From Xanthobacter agilis (lineage in GTDB: Bacteria > Pseudomonadota > Alphaproteobacteria > Rhizobiales > Xanthobacteraceae): a DNA stretch of 34,944 nucleotides. The stretch is from assembly GCF_021730435.1 (NCBI RefSeq), contig NZ_JABWGX010000037.1, positions 1 to 34,944 on the forward strand. Reading direction: 5' to 3'. The notes under the pieces are model-generated. The model was not told where the DNA came from and searched no databases. It worked only from the letters and a program-made list of their open reading frames with translations. Positions 17,859 through 27,068 of the stretch are shown piece by piece. Positions within the stretch are counted from its first letter, which is position 1. Every line of letters begins with the position of its first letter. A program made the translations under genes and the position numbers.

Positions 17859-19430
17859 ATGAGCCAAGACCAGAGCCAAAACCTGAGCCAAGACCTGAGC
17901 CAAGACCAGACTCACGCCAACGCCCTCTTTGGAGCCATTCGCGCGGCCATGCCCGCGCCGGATAAAGCCCTCGTCATCCATGCCGATGGCCGCGCCGAGA
18001 GCTACGCCGAGGCCCTCGCCCTCTCCGGGCGGCTCGCCAACCTCCTGGTGGCGCGGGGGGTGAGGCCGGGAGACCGGGTGGCGGTGCAGGTGGAAAAATC
18101 CTGGCCGGCGCTGGCGCTGTATCTGGCGACGGTGCGCGCGGGCGCGGTCTATCTTCCGCTCAACACCGCCTACACGCTGGTGGAGGTGGCGTATTTCCTC
18201 TCCGATGCCGAGCCGGCCCTGTTCGTCTGCCGGCCGGAGATCCTCGCCGCGGCGCGCGCGCTTGCCGACACGGTGAAGGTGCCGGTGGTCGAGACCCTGG
18301 GGAGCGAGGGCGCGGGCACCCTCACCGATGCCGCCGCCGCCCTGCCGGATGCCTTCGAGGACGTGGCGCGCGGGCCCGACGACCTGGCGGCGATTCTCTA
18401 CACCTCGGGCACCACGGGGCGGGCCAAGGGGGCCATGCTCAGCCACGGCAACCTGCTCTCCAATGCCCTGGTGCTGAAGGACCATTGGCGCTTCACGGGC
18501 GCCGACGTGCTGATCCACGCTTTGCCCATCTTCCACACCCACGGGCTGTTCGTGGCGTCCAACATCATCCTGCTGGCCGGCGCGTCCATGATCTTCCTGC
18601 CGAAGTTCGACGCGGCTGAAGTGCTCGCCCTGATGGCGAAGGCCACCTGCCTCATGGGGGTGCCCACCTTCTACACCCGCCTGCTCGACCAAGACGGCCT
18701 CACCCGCGAGACGACGCGGAACATGCGCCTGTTCGTCTCCGGCTCGGCGCCGCTGCTGGCGGAAACCCATCGCGCGTTTCAGGAGCGCACCGGTCATGCC
18801 ATCCTCGAGCGGTACGGCATGACCGAAACCAACATGAACACCTCGAACCCCTATGACGGCGCGCGCATCGCCGGCACGGTGGGCCTGCCCCTGCCCGGCG
18901 TCACGCTGCGCGTGACCGATCCCGACAGCGCCCGCGTGCTCGGACCCGACGAGATCGGCATGATCGAGGTGAAGGGCCCCAACGTGTTCAAGGGCTATTG
19001 GCGCATGCCGGAGAAGACCGCCAGCGAGTTTCGCGACGGCTTCTTCATCACCGGCGACCTCGGCAAGATCGATCGCCAGGGCTATGTCAGCATCGTCGGG
19101 CGCGGCAAGGATCTCGTCATCACCGGCGGCTTCAACGTCTATCCCAAGGAAGTGGAAAGCGAGATCGACGCCATCCCCGGCGTGCTGGAAAGCGCCGTCA
19201 TCGGCGTGCCCCACCCCGATTTCGGCGAAGGCGTCACCGCGGTCGTGGTGCTGAAGGCGGGCGTGCGCCTCACCGAGGCCGACATCCATGGCGCGCTGGC
19301 CGAGCGGCTCGCCAAGTTCAAGCAACCGAAGACGGTGTTCTTCGTCGCCGAGCTGCCGCGCAACACCATGGGCAAAGTGCAAAAGAACGTGCTGCGCGAC
19401 ACCTATCGGGGGACCTATGGCGTCGCCTGA
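17859..19430 (+). CDS. matB: Malonyl-CoA synthetase MatB
   Basis: MatB ligates malonate to CoA with ATP through a malonyl-adenylate. The 523-residue protein is an AMP-forming acyl-CoA synthetase. It has the P-loop YTSGTTGRAKG starting at Y181, ALPIFHTHGLFVASN, ERYGMTETNMNT, the hinge GRGKDLVITGGFNVYPKEVE, and the catalytic lysine K506 in NTMGKVQKN. The motif sequence around ERYGMTETNMNTSNPYDG fits malonyl-CoA synthetases rather than acetyl-CoA synthetases. The first 17 codons are a fourfold 12-bp repeat (17862-17909), not part of the conserved fold. Together with matA it forms a malonate-to-acetyl-CoA route; no transporter matC or regulator matR is adjacent. Confidence 0.95.
   Translation: MSQDQSQNLSQDLSQDQTHANALFGAIRAAMPAPDKALVIHADGRAESYAEALALSGRLANLLVARGVRPGDRVAVQVEKSWPALALYLATVRAGAVYLPLNTAYTLVEVAYFLSDAEPALFVCRPEILAAARALADTVKVPVVETLGSEGAGTLTDAAAALPDAFEDVARGPDDLAAILYTSGTTGRAKGAMLSHGNLLSNALVLKDHWRFTGADVLIHALPIFHTHGLFVASNIILLAGASMIFLPKFDAAEVLALMAKATCLMGVPTFYTRLLDQDGLTRETTRNMRLFVSGSAPLLAETHRAFQERTGHAILERYGMTETNMNTSNPYDGARIAGTVGLPLPGVTLRVTDPDSARVLGPDEIGMIEVKGPNVFKGYWRMPEKTASEFRDGFFITGDLGKIDRQGYVSIVGRGKDLVITGGFNVYPKEVESEIDAIPGVLESAVIGVPHPDFGEGVTAVVVLKAGVRLTEADIHGALAERLAKFKQPKTVFFVAELPRNTMGKVQKNVLRDTYRGTYGVA
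17862..17909 (+). repeat. Four tandem 12-bp repeats at the start of matB
   Basis: Four 12-base units follow the start codon without a gap (AGCCAAGACCAG, AGCCAAAACCTG, AGCCAAGACCTG, AGCCAAGACCAG). They encode S-Q-D/N-Q/L four times. The unit length is a multiple of three, so copy-number change would keep the frame. Confidence 0.9.
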
Positions 19431-19431
19431 T

Positions 19432-19447
19432 CCCGGCGCCAGCCGGG
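19432..19447. terminator. Small hairpin after matB
   Basis: CCCGGC, loop GCCA, GCCGGG forms a 6-bp perfect stem directly after the matB stop. It lacks a T-tract, so it may end transcription only weakly or with Rho. Confidence 0.35.
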
Positions 19448-19450
19448 CCT

Positions 19451-19554
19451 AGAACGTCTTCCGTTCGCACCGGCTCGCGTCAGTCGCTCTCAGGTTTTGC
19501 ATCGGCCCATTTTCTTCACGCGAGCCGCAATCCACCTCGCTTGAAAATGCTCTA
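19451..19554. repeat. Intergenic palindromic repeat of Hyphomicrobiales type
   Basis: Read on the minus strand, this begins AGAGCATTTTCAAGCGAGGT, continues to GGCTCGCGTGAAGAAAATG, and ends near GACGTTCTAG. It resembles the dispersed mosaic repeats common between genes in rhizobia and relatives. A 10-bp perfect inverted repeat is visible (CGGCTCGCGT at 19471-19480 and ACGCGAGCCG at 19518-19527). It fills the gap between the convergent matB and transglutaminase genes. The family match is from memory. Confidence 0.6.
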
Positions 19555-20436
19555 ACGCTCCACCGGGATCACATCCACGCCCACCGACAGGAGGTGATCC
19601 CCGGACGAGACGATGACCCCGTCCACCGGGGCCACGTCCGCATAGTCGCGACCCACGGCGAGGATGATGTGGTCGTCGCCCGCCGGAATGGCATTGGTGG
19701 GATCAAGCCCGATCCATCCCGCCTCCGCGCCGCACCAGATTTCGAGCCATGCGTGGGTGGCATCCGCGCCCTCAAGACGAGCCTGCCCCTCCGGCGGCAC
19801 CGTGCGTAGATAGCCCGACACATAGCGCGCCGGCAGCCCGAGCCCGCGCAGGCCGGCGATCATCACCTGCGCGAAATCCTGGCACACCCCGCGCCGCGCG
19901 ACGAACGCCTCGTGTGGGGTGGTGGTGACGATGGTCGAGCCCGGCTCATAGGTGAAATCGTCCTTGATGCGGTGCATCAGCTCCAGCCCCGCCTCCAGGA
20001 TCGGCCGGTCGCCGGGACAGCTTGCGCTGGTCCATTCGGTGATGGCCGCATCCACGGGAATGGCGCGGCTGGGAAACAGGCCATGCACCGGCGAGCGGGG
20101 ACCGAGATCAAAGGCGCCCGCCGCCGCGGCCCGCACATCATCCACGCTTGGGGTGGCTGAAACCTCGGGCAGCGGGGTCGCGTTCACATCCACCCGGCTG
20201 CGGGTGGAAATCTGCAGATAGTCGTGGGGTTGGTCCAGGGTCAGCCAAGTGAGCCCATTGCCGAAGAAGTCGGTGCCCCGCTCCAGCTCGGCCGCTTCCG
20301 GCGAAAGGTCGAGCACATGGGCGATGACGTGCTGGTGGCCGGGGCGGTCCATGGGCGTCATGCGCAGCACCTGCCGCGCCACCCGCACCGGCACCGCGTA
20401 GGAATAAGAGGTGGTCTGGCGGATGTCGTAGAGCAT
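19552..20436 (-). CDS. Transglutaminase-like family protein
   Basis: The 294-residue protein has a bacterial transglutaminase N-terminal region (YDIRQTTSYSYAVPVRVARQVLRMTPM) and a transglutaminase/protease-like core. The catalytic triad is visible: C185 in RRGVCQDFAQ, H228 in ATHAWLEIW, D245 in GLDPTN. Proteins of this group occur with circularly permuted ATP-grasp and alpha-E proteins and are predicted to cleave or transfer peptide amide bonds, perhaps on a product made by the ATP-grasp partner. No signal peptide is seen, so it is probably cytoplasmic. It lies nine bases after the ATP-grasp/alpha-E gene, hence one operon. The substrate is unknown. Confidence 0.92.
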   Translation of the reverse strand: MLYDIRQTTSYSYAVPVRVARQVLRMTPMDRPGHQHVIAHVLDLSPEAAELERGTDFFGNGLTWLTLDQPHDYLQISTRSRVDVNATPLPEVSATPSVDDVRAAAAGAFDLGPRSPVHGLFPSRAIPVDAAITEWTSASCPGDRPILEAGLELMHRIKDDFTYEPGSTIVTTTPHEAFVARRGVCQDFAQVMIAGLRGLGLPARYVSGYLRTVPPEGQARLEGADATHAWLEIWCGAEAGWIGLDPTNAIPAGDDHIILAVGRDYADVAPVDGVIVSSGDHLLSVGVDVIPVER

Positions 20437-20445
20437 GCCGCCGCC

Positions 20446-22977
20446 TCACATCACCAGGGTCATGGTCATTTCGGGCGAATGACCCTGCAGGAAATAATGG
20501 GCCGCGATCTCGTCCGACAGCCGCATCAGCACCTTCTCCATCTCGTCGAACCAGGCTGGGGCGAAGCTCTCGGCGGTGGCGGCGGCCAGCTCCGCCCGCA
20601 TCCGCGCGACAAGGCGCTCCCACAAGGGCGGCGGCGCGTCATGGTCGCGACCGGGCAGCACCCGCAGATGGTCGCCCATGCGATCCACCTGGAACGCCAC
20701 CGAGCGCGGATTGTCCGGATCAAGCAGCACCAGATCCAGCACCGGGCCCCGCGCTTCCATCATCACATAGCGGCTGCGATAGGTGATCTGGCTATCGGCC
20801 ACCTGCAACAGGGCGTCGAGCGAGCCGGGCACGCCATGCTCGCCGAAAGTGCGGGCGAAGCGCAGGGTGCTGATGGCCCGCTCGGCCCGCCGCCCCAGCT
20901 CCAGGAAGCGCCAGCCGGTGAGCCGGTTCATGTTCTCGCTGGCGAGGCCCGAGAAGGCGGCGATGATGCGCAGCGCCGCATCCGCCCGCTCGTGGGCATC
21001 CGCCTCCGAGGGCGCGGCATTGATCGGCGCCATCACGCAGGTTTCGAGATCCACCAGCGCCTTCCAGGCATCGGGCGAGAACCGGTCGCGGATGACCGAG
21101 GCCGCCGCCCGAGCCGCCAGCACCAGTTGCGGCAGCGCGCCGGGCACATCGCGCCGCGTCAGCACCGCCACCGCGTAGCGGGCGGGCGTGGCGCGGGCGA
21201 GGTCGCGCGGCATCGCCCCCCAGGCGCCCAGCAAACCCAGCAGCCGCGAGACCAGAGGGCTGGTGCCGCTGTCGCCGGTCTCGGCAAGGCGGCCCACCAG
21301 CACGCGGGACAGGCGCAGCGTCGCCTCCGCCCGCTCCACATAGCGGCCGAGCCAGAACAGATTGTCGGCCGCCCGGCTCGGCAGCGTGCCCGAGGACCGG
21401 CGCACCTTCACATTGTCGGGGCTCGGCAACAGGCTGGCATCGGCCACGGCGTGGTCGGCGAGCACCCAGACGTCGGCGGAACGGTCGCCCTTCTGCAGGG
21501 AGATGGCGCGGGCATCGGGCGTCGAAGAGATGCGGCAGAAGCCGCCGGGCATCACCACCCACCCCTTGTCGGTGGCGGCGAGAAACACGCGCAGCATGAA
21601 CGGGCGCGGCGTCAGCCGCTCGCCGGTCCACACCGGCGTCGTGGAGAGGCGGGCAATGTCCTGCCCCACCAGTTCCACCCCGCGCCGGGCCAGGAGGGTG
21701 GAGAGCCGCCGTCGTTCCGCCGCGCTCAGGTCCGCCCCCAGCACCGAGCCGCCGGAGGGCAGCACCGGCACCGGCCGCCCGAACGCGGAGCTGATGACAA
21801 GCTCGTCCAGATGCTCCATCACCTGGGCGCGCTCCGCGTCCTGCCCGCACCACCAGGTGCCCACATGGGGCAGCTTCAGAGGCGTGCCCAGCAGCCGCAT
21901 GGCGATGCGCGGCAGGAAGGCGAGCAGAACCGGCGCCTCCACAAGGCCGCTGCCAAGGGCGTTGGCCAGGGCCACGCCCCCCTCCCGAAGCGCCTGCACC
22001 AGGCCCGGCACGCCAAGATGCGAACGGGCGTTCAATTCCAGCGGATCGGCAAAATCGGCATCGAGCCGGCGCAGCAGCACATCGATCCGCCGCAGCCCCG
22101 CCACCGTGCGCACATTCACCCGGTCGCCGCGCACCGTGAGATCCTCGCCCTCCACCAATAGGAAACCGAGGTAGCGCGCCAGCAACGCGTGCTCGAAATA
22201 GGTCTCGTTCAGGGGGCCAGGCGTGAGCAGGCCAATGCGGCCTTCCCCGGTCCGGTCCAGTTTCATCAGCGAGGTGCGCAGCGCCTGAAAGAAGCCCGCC
22301 ACCCGCTGCATGTGCAGCGCGCGCGACACGTCCGGCAGGGCGCGGGTCATGGCGAGGCGGTTTTCCAGCGCGTAGCCGGTGCCGGAAGGGGCCTGGGCGC
22401 GGTCCGCCAGCACCCACCAGCGGCCATCGGGACCACGGCCCACATCGGCCGCATAGAGGCGCAGGTAACGCCCGCCCGCCGGCTTCACCCCCACCAGCGG
22501 CCGCAGGAACTCGTCGCTGCCCGCCACAGCCGCCGCTGGCAGGTCGCCATCGGCCACCAGACGCGCCGGGCCATAGAGATCCTGAAGCACGGCTTCCAGC
22601 AGCTCGGCGCGCTGGATGAGACCGGAGGAAAGGGCCGTCCAATCGGACTGCTCGATGAGCAGCGGCACATGGCTCAGCGACCAGGGGCGCTCACCGCCGC
22701 CGGCATCGTCATAGACCCGGTAGAAGACCCCCGAATCGCGCAGGTAACGGTCGGCCGAGCCGAATCGGCGGCGCAGTTCCTCGGGCCCCATCCCGGCCAG
22801 CGCCGCCAAAAACGGCACCCAGTGGGGCCGTGGACGCCCGTCGGCATCCAGCATCTCGTCGCGGACCCCCGGCAAGGTGCGGTACCCGCCGAGCAGGCTC
22901 TCGGCCGCAGCTTTCTCGAAAACCTCGCTGCGTTGGTCCGCACCCGACACGAAGCCCCCTTTTCCCACGACCGCCAC
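20446..22977 (-). CDS. Fused circularly permuted ATP-grasp and alpha-E domain protein
   Basis: The 843-residue protein joins two families that are often separate genes. The first about 480 residues are a circularly permuted type 2 ATP-grasp domain (GPARLVADGDLPAAAV, LRLYAADVGRGPDGRWWVLADR, LENRLAMTRALPD, LTPGPLNETYFEHALLARYLGF, VEAPVLLAFLPRIA). The last about 320 residues are an alpha-E domain, all helical (PSRAADNLFWLGRYVERAEATLR; SENMNRLTGWRFLELGRRAERA; SQITYRSRYV). ATP-grasp members form amide bonds with ATP, so a peptide or amide ligase is predicted; the alpha-E part is of unknown role. The start is a GTG at 22977, with no good ribosome-binding site; no upstream in-frame ATG was found. 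It is followed by the transglutaminase gene. Confidence 0.93.
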   Translation of the reverse strand: MAVVGKGGFVSGADQRSEVFEKAAAESLLGGYRTLPGVRDEMLDADGRPRPHWVPFLAALAGMGPEELRRRFGSADRYLRDSGVFYRVYDDAGGGERPWSLSHVPLLIEQSDWTALSSGLIQRAELLEAVLQDLYGPARLVADGDLPAAAVAGSDEFLRPLVGVKPAGGRYLRLYAADVGRGPDGRWWVLADRAQAPSGTGYALENRLAMTRALPDVSRALHMQRVAGFFQALRTSLMKLDRTGEGRIGLLTPGPLNETYFEHALLARYLGFLLVEGEDLTVRGDRVNVRTVAGLRRIDVLLRRLDADFADPLELNARSHLGVPGLVQALREGGVALANALGSGLVEAPVLLAFLPRIAMRLLGTPLKLPHVGTWWCGQDAERAQVMEHLDELVISSAFGRPVPVLPSGGSVLGADLSAAERRRLSTLLARRGVELVGQDIARLSTTPVWTGERLTPRPFMLRVFLAATDKGWVVMPGGFCRISSTPDARAISLQKGDRSADVWVLADHAVADASLLPSPDNVKVRRSSGTLPSRAADNLFWLGRYVERAEATLRLSRVLVGRLAETGDSGTSPLVSRLLGLLGAWGAMPRDLARATPARYAVAVLTRRDVPGALPQLVLAARAAASVIRDRFSPDAWKALVDLETCVMAPINAAPSEADAHERADAALRIIAAFSGLASENMNRLTGWRFLELGRRAERAISTLRFARTFGEHGVPGSLDALLQVADSQITYRSRYVMMEARGPVLDLVLLDPDNPRSVAFQVDRMGDHLRVLPGRDHDAPPPLWERLVARMRAELAAATAESFAPAWFDEMEKVLMRLSDEIAAHYFLQGHSPEMTMTLVM

Positions 22978-23539
22978 CTCGCCCCATGGTCACCCCATGG
23001 TCCCCTAGTGGGGTCCTTCATCATGACAGACTTGCATTATGACAGACTTGGCGCCGGATGCATCATCCGCGCCGCAACCGTCCCGCCGTCCCCCGGCGCG
23101 TAACCGGACCATGGCTCCAACTGGCCCATGCAGCCCGAAACGCACCACGCCCAAGCCGTTGGCGCAAGCTGTGCGCCTTGTTCCCATGGCGCGCCCGCAC
23201 CCGCCCCGGCCGCGCCGGATGACGCCCTATGACATCCAAAGATGACAGGACCGCAAAAGCGTCCCCAAGTCCGCGCCCCTGCCCTTCGCGACAGCGACGC
23301 GCCCCGGCTGCCCCAGGCGCCCCCGCCCGCGACCATCCCGCAGTCGCGCCGAAGGAGCACGCGCGGCGGCGCACAATGTCAGTTGGCGCACGATACCCTT
23401 TGGCGCGCCGCGCCTGGTCCTGACTTCGCACCACGCGCCACAGCTCCCCGGCAGGCGAAGCCCCGGGCCGAGCCGGGACCCCCACGCCCGTGCGGCACGC
23501 ACCGCCCCCACGGGAGCGGCGCGCGCTGAGCCCCGCGCC
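22978..23539. other. 562-bp GC-rich gap inside the amidoligase cluster
   Basis: No supported gene. Frames on both strands give Arg/Pro/Ala-rich, low-complexity translations typical of random GC-rich DNA. Near the ATP-grasp start it holds two copies of ATGACAGACTTG (23023-23034 and 23039-23050, 16-bp period) and a doubled CCCCATGGTC around 22982-23003. These lie where the promoter of the ATP-grasp operon should be. Confidence 0.5.
23023..23050. repeat. Paired 12-bp direct repeat ATGACAGACTTG
   Basis: Two exact copies with a 4-base spacer (16-bp period) lie 46-73 bases upstream of the ATP-grasp/alpha-E start. Paired direct repeats at this place are often regulator binding sites, but no regulator can be named. 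Confidence 0.6.
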
Positions 23540-26500
23540 TCACACCCCGATCGGCCGCCGCAGATCAAGGGTCGTGGGGAACTCGTCCGGCGCCGTCTCG
23601 GCGGGGACATGGGTGACGCCCGGCGTATGCCCGTAATCCTGGAAGCGGGCGAGGCGGCGCGCCTCCGCCTCGTAGGAATTGACCGGGAACGTGTCGTAGC
23701 TGCGCCCGCCCGGATGGGACACGTAATAGACGCATCCCCCGCGCGACCGCTGGCTCCAGGTGTCAACGATGTCGAACGTCAGCGGCGAGTGGACCGGAAC
23801 GGTCGGGTGCAGCCCGGACCAGGGTTGCCAGGCCTTGTAGCGCACCCCGGCGACGAAGGTGCCGTTGCGCCCGGTGGGCGCCACCGGAACCCGGCGACCG
23901 TTGCAGGTGAGGATATGGCGCGAGGGATTGAAGCCCTCCACCGTCACCTGCAGACGCTCCACCGACGAGTCCACATAGCGGGCGGTGCCGCCGATGACCC
24001 CTTCCTCGCCCAGCACATGCCAGCATTCGAGCGCCTGGCGGATTTCCAGGTCCACGCCGGCCCGCTGCGTCTTGCCGAACGCGGGGAACCGGAACTCGTA
24101 CTGCGCCTTGAACCACTCCGGATCGAAGGCGTAGCCGGCCGCGCCGAGGTCATCCAGCACGTCCAGGAAGTCCTGCCACACATAGTGGGGCAGCATGAAG
24201 CGATCGTTGAGGATGGTGCCCCAGCGGGTCGCATGGCCCTGCACCGGCGCCCGCCACAGGCGGGCGATGAGCGCCCGCAGCAACAATTGCTGGGCAAGGC
24301 TCATGCGCCAGTCCGGCGGCATCTCGAAGCAGCGGAACTCCACCAACCCCAGCCGACCGGTGGGACCGTCCGGCGAATAGAACTTATCGATGGAAATTTC
24401 CGTGCGATGGGTGTTGCCGGTCACGTCCACCAGGATGTTGCGCAGCAGCCGGTCCACCAGCCACGGCGGCGGCGGCAGTTCGCCGCCCGGCAGCGGGATC
24501 TTGGAAAGGGCGATCTCGAACTCGTACAGGCTGTCGTGCCGCGCCTCGTCGATGCGCGGATGCTGCGAGGTCGGCCCGATGAACAGCCCCGAGAACATGT
24601 AGGACAGCGAGGGATGGCGCTGCCAATACAGCAACAGGCTTTTCAGCAGGTCGGGCCGGCGCAGGAACGGGCTGTCGGCCGGGGTGGTGCCGCCCACCAC
24701 CACATGGTTGCCGCCGCCGGTTCCGGTGTGGCGCCCGTCCACCATGAACTTCTCGGTACCGAGCCGCGCCAGCCGCGCTTCCTCATACAGGATGCGGGTG
24801 ACGTCCACGCAGCCGTCCCACGACGCGGACGGGTGGATGTTCACTTCCAGCACGCCGGGATCGGGCGACAGGCGGATCAGGTTCAGGCGATAATCGAACG
24901 GCGGCGGATAGCCTTCGAGGTGCAGCGGCGTGTTCAGCTCGATCGCCACCTGCTCGATGGCGGCGATGAGGTCCAAATAATCCTCGAGGGTGTCGAGCGG
25001 CGGCAGGAACACGCACAGGCGGCCGCCGCGCGGCTCCACGCACAAGGCGGTGCGGGTGTCCGCCGCGTCGATCTGCTGATCGTGCTTCAGCAAATATTCC
25101 TGCACCAGGGCCTGGGCGCGCTCTCCGACACCATAGGCCTCCGTGCGCGGTGCCACCGAATAGCGCTCGCGGCCGTCGGGGCTGGTGCCGCGATAGCGAT
25201 CCGCCAGCGCGTCCGCATCCGGCAGCGGCCCGCGCGGCTCGAACGGGTCCATGGGCGCGATGTGCGGATAGCGGGTCGGCGCGAGATATTGGAGGGAATC
25301 GAGCGGCAGGCGGTAGCCCATCGGGCTCTCGCCCGGGATCAGGAACAGGAATTCGCGGCGGAAGGTCCAGGCCTCCGAAGCCCAGACCGTCCCCTCGGGC
25401 GTCTCCGCCCGCCGCAGCGGCAGCACCGAACCGGTGGGATTGGCAAGCCCCTGGTTGAAGGTGCGGGCCAGCATGCGGCGCTGCGCCGCGTCGGCCATGC
25501 GCTCGTCGCCGGGGGTGATGTTCTCGGGAAGGCACTGCTCCTTCCACAGGTAATAGATATTGTCCTCGAAGGCCGGCTGCACGAACTGCGGGCCCACCTT
25601 CAGCTTCTCGGCCACCGCCTTGATGAAGCGCTCGGCATCCGCCGGCCCCACCCCATAATCGGTCGTCTCGTCGGCAATCAGGTCCTCGCGCCGCCACATA
25701 GGCTGGCCGTCCTTGCGCCAGAACAGATCGAACGACCAGCGCGGCAGTTGCTCGCCCGGATACCACTTGCCCTGGCCGTAGTGCAGCACGCCCTCGGACG
25801 AGAAGCGGCGGCGCAGGCGGCGGATGAGATCATCGGCGCGCACGCGCTTCTGCGGCCCGAGCGCCTCGGTGTTCCACTCCGGCGCCTGATAGTCATCGAT
25901 GGAGACGAAGGTCGGCTCGCCGCCCATGGTGAGCCGCACATCCCCGGCCGCCAGATCCTCGTCCACTTTCTTGCCGAGGCTGTCGAGCGCCGCCCAGGTT
26001 TCGTCCGAGAAGGGATAGGTGACGCGCGGCGCCTCCGCCACGCGGGCCACGCTCATCTCGAAGCCGAACTCGGCCTCCGACTTCTCCATCAGATAGCCGG
26101 TGATGGGCGCGGCGGAGCGGTAATGGGGCGTCGCCGCCAGCGGAATATGCCCCTCGCCGCACAACAGGCCCGAGGTCGGGTCGAGACCGATCCAGCCGGC
26201 GCCGGGCACATAGACCTCGCACCAGGCATGGAGGTCGGTGAAATCCACGTCGGTGCCGGAGGGACCGTCCAGGGACTTCACGTCCGGCTTCAACTGGATC
26301 AGGTAACCGGAGACGAATCGCGCGGCGAGGCCCAGATGGCGCAGCACCTGCACCAGCAGCCAGCCGGTGTCGCGGCAGGAGCCGAGCTTGCGCGTCAGCG
26401 TCTCGTCGGGCGTCTGCACGCCCGGCTCCATGCGGATGACGTAGCCGATCTCCTTCTGAAGGAGCTGGTTCAGCTCCACCAGGAAGTCGACGATGCGCCG

Positions 26501-26914
26501 CTCCTCGCGCGAGATCGACGCCACGAACGATTCGAACAGCGCCCCCTCGTGCTCCAGTTCGAGATAGGGCGCGAGTTCCGCCTTCAGCTCAGGAGCGTAG
26601 ATGAACGGGAAGTTCTCCGCATAATCCTCGACGAAGAAGTCGAAGGGATTGATGACATCGAGCTTGGCCAACAGGTCGACCTCGACCTTGAACTCCTCGA
26701 CCTTCTCGGGAAAGACGATGCGCGCCAGCCAGTTGCCGAACGGGTCCTGCTGCCAGTTGATGAAATGCTGGGCCGGGGAAATCTTCAGCGCGTAGGCGGG
26801 AATCTCAGTCCGGCTATGGGGAGCGGGGCGCAGACGGATGGTCTGCGGGCCGAGCACGACCGGCCGCTCGTAGCGATAGCTCGTGACGTGATGCAGGCTC
26901 GCGAGAATGGACAT
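23540..26914 (-). CDS. Large transglutaminase-DUF2126 fusion protein
   Basis: The 1124-residue protein has an N-terminal transglutaminase module (about 1-290) with its own triad: C180 in [11 protein letters not shown]229 in DLHAWCEVY and D245 in GLDPTSG. The rest is DUF2126, with the family blocks [43 protein letters not shown], the metal-ligand-like GGNHVVVGG near residue 735, [27 protein letters not shown], and ESYEAEARR-like end. DUF2126 has been linked to carboxylate-amine ligase chemistry by published comparative analysis, but the reaction is unknown. The start ATG at 26914 gives [19 protein letters not shown], a normal family N-terminus. It belongs functionally with the ATP-grasp/alpha-E and transglutaminase genes downstream, though 562 bp separate them. 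Confidence 0.92.
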   Translation of the reverse strand: MSILASLHHVTSYRYERPVVLGPQTIRLRPAPHSRTEIPAYALKISPAQHFINWQQDPFGNWLARIVFPEKVEEFKVEVDLLAKLDVINPFDFFVEDYAENFPFIYAPELKAELAPYLELEHEGALFESFVASISREERRIVDFLVELNQLLQKEIGYVIRMEPGVQTPDETLTRKLGSCRDTGWLLVQVLRHLGLAARFVSGYLIQLKPDVKSLDGPSGTDVDFTDLHAWCEVYVPGAGWIGLDPTSGLLCGEGHIPLAATPHYRSAAPITGYLMEKSEAEFGFEMSVARVAEAPRVTYPFSDETWAALDSLGKKVDEDLAAGDVRLTMGGEPTFVSIDDYQAPEWNTEALGPQKRVRADDLIRRLRRRFSSEGVLHYGQGKWYPGEQLPRWSFDLFWRKDGQPMWRREDLIADETTDYGVGPADAERFIKAVAEKLKVGPQFVQPAFEDNIYYLWKEQCLPENITPGDERMADAAQRRMLARTFNQGLANPTGSVLPLRRAETPEGTVWASEAWTFRREFLFLIPGESPMGYRLPLDSLQYLAPTRYPHIAPMDPFEPRGPLPDADALADRYRGTSPDGRERYSVAPRTEAYGVGERAQALVQEYLLKHDQQIDAADTRTALCVEPRGGRLCVFLPPLDTLEDYLDLIAAIEQVAIELNTPLHLEGYPPPFDYRLNLIRLSPDPGVLEVNIHPSASWDGCVDVTRILYEEARLARLGTEKFMVDGRHTGTGGGNHVVVGGTTPADSPFLRRPDLLKSLLLYWQRHPSLSYMFSGLFIGPTSQHPRIDEARHDSLYEFEIALSKIPLPGGELPPPPWLVDRLLRNILVDVTGNTHRTEISIDKFYSPDGPTGRLGLVEFRCFEMPPDWRMSLAQQLLLRALIARLWRAPVQGHATRWGTILNDRFMLPHYVWQDFLDVLDDLGAAGYAFDPEWFKAQYEFRFPAFGKTQRAGVDLEIRQALECWHVLGEEGVIGGTARYVDSSVERLQVTVEGFNPSRHILTCNGRRVPVAPTGRNGTFVAGVRYKAWQPWSGLHPTVPVHSPLTFDIVDTWSQRSRGGCVYYVSHPGGRSYDTFPVNSYEAEARRLARFQDYGHTPGVTHVPAETAPDEFPTTLDLRRPIGV

Positions 26915-27005
26915 GAAGAAGCACCTGGTCCTGCGGGCCGGTCCGGCCCTCGGGTGGATGGGACAAGGTTAGACAAGGCTGTCCTGAGGCGGAAGCGCGA
27001 CTTTA

Positions 27006-27042
27006 CGGCGGCATCCGCCTCCCATTGAGGCAGATGCCGCCG
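27006..27042. terminator. Strong hairpin after the RND pump gene
   Basis: CGGCGGCATCCGCCTC (27006-27021), a 5-base loop and GAGGCAGATGCCGCCG (27027-27042) pair over 16 positions with one mismatch or wobble. It lies 27 bases past the pump stop on the minus strand. No T-tract follows on that strand (TAAAG), so it is a probable but atypical terminator. Confidence 0.6.
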
Positions 27043-27068
27043 TGGTTCGCATGCGATCCGGCCCGCGC

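Noticed and set aside
16071-19382. A 1103-codon minus-strand open frame opposite nrdB, matA and matB
   Set aside because: It is antisense to three well-recognised genes, its translation is Gly/Arg/His-rich without family sequence, and high GC content makes such antisense frames common.
20224-22161. A 645-codon plus-strand open frame opposite the ATP-grasp/alpha-E gene
   Set aside because: Antisense of a conserved gene, with biased composition and no motif.
23609-27028. A 1139-codon plus-strand open frame opposite the DUF2126 gene
   Set aside because: Translation is low-complexity and rich in Arg, His, Gln and Leu; the opposite strand carries conserved transglutaminase and DUF2126 motifs.
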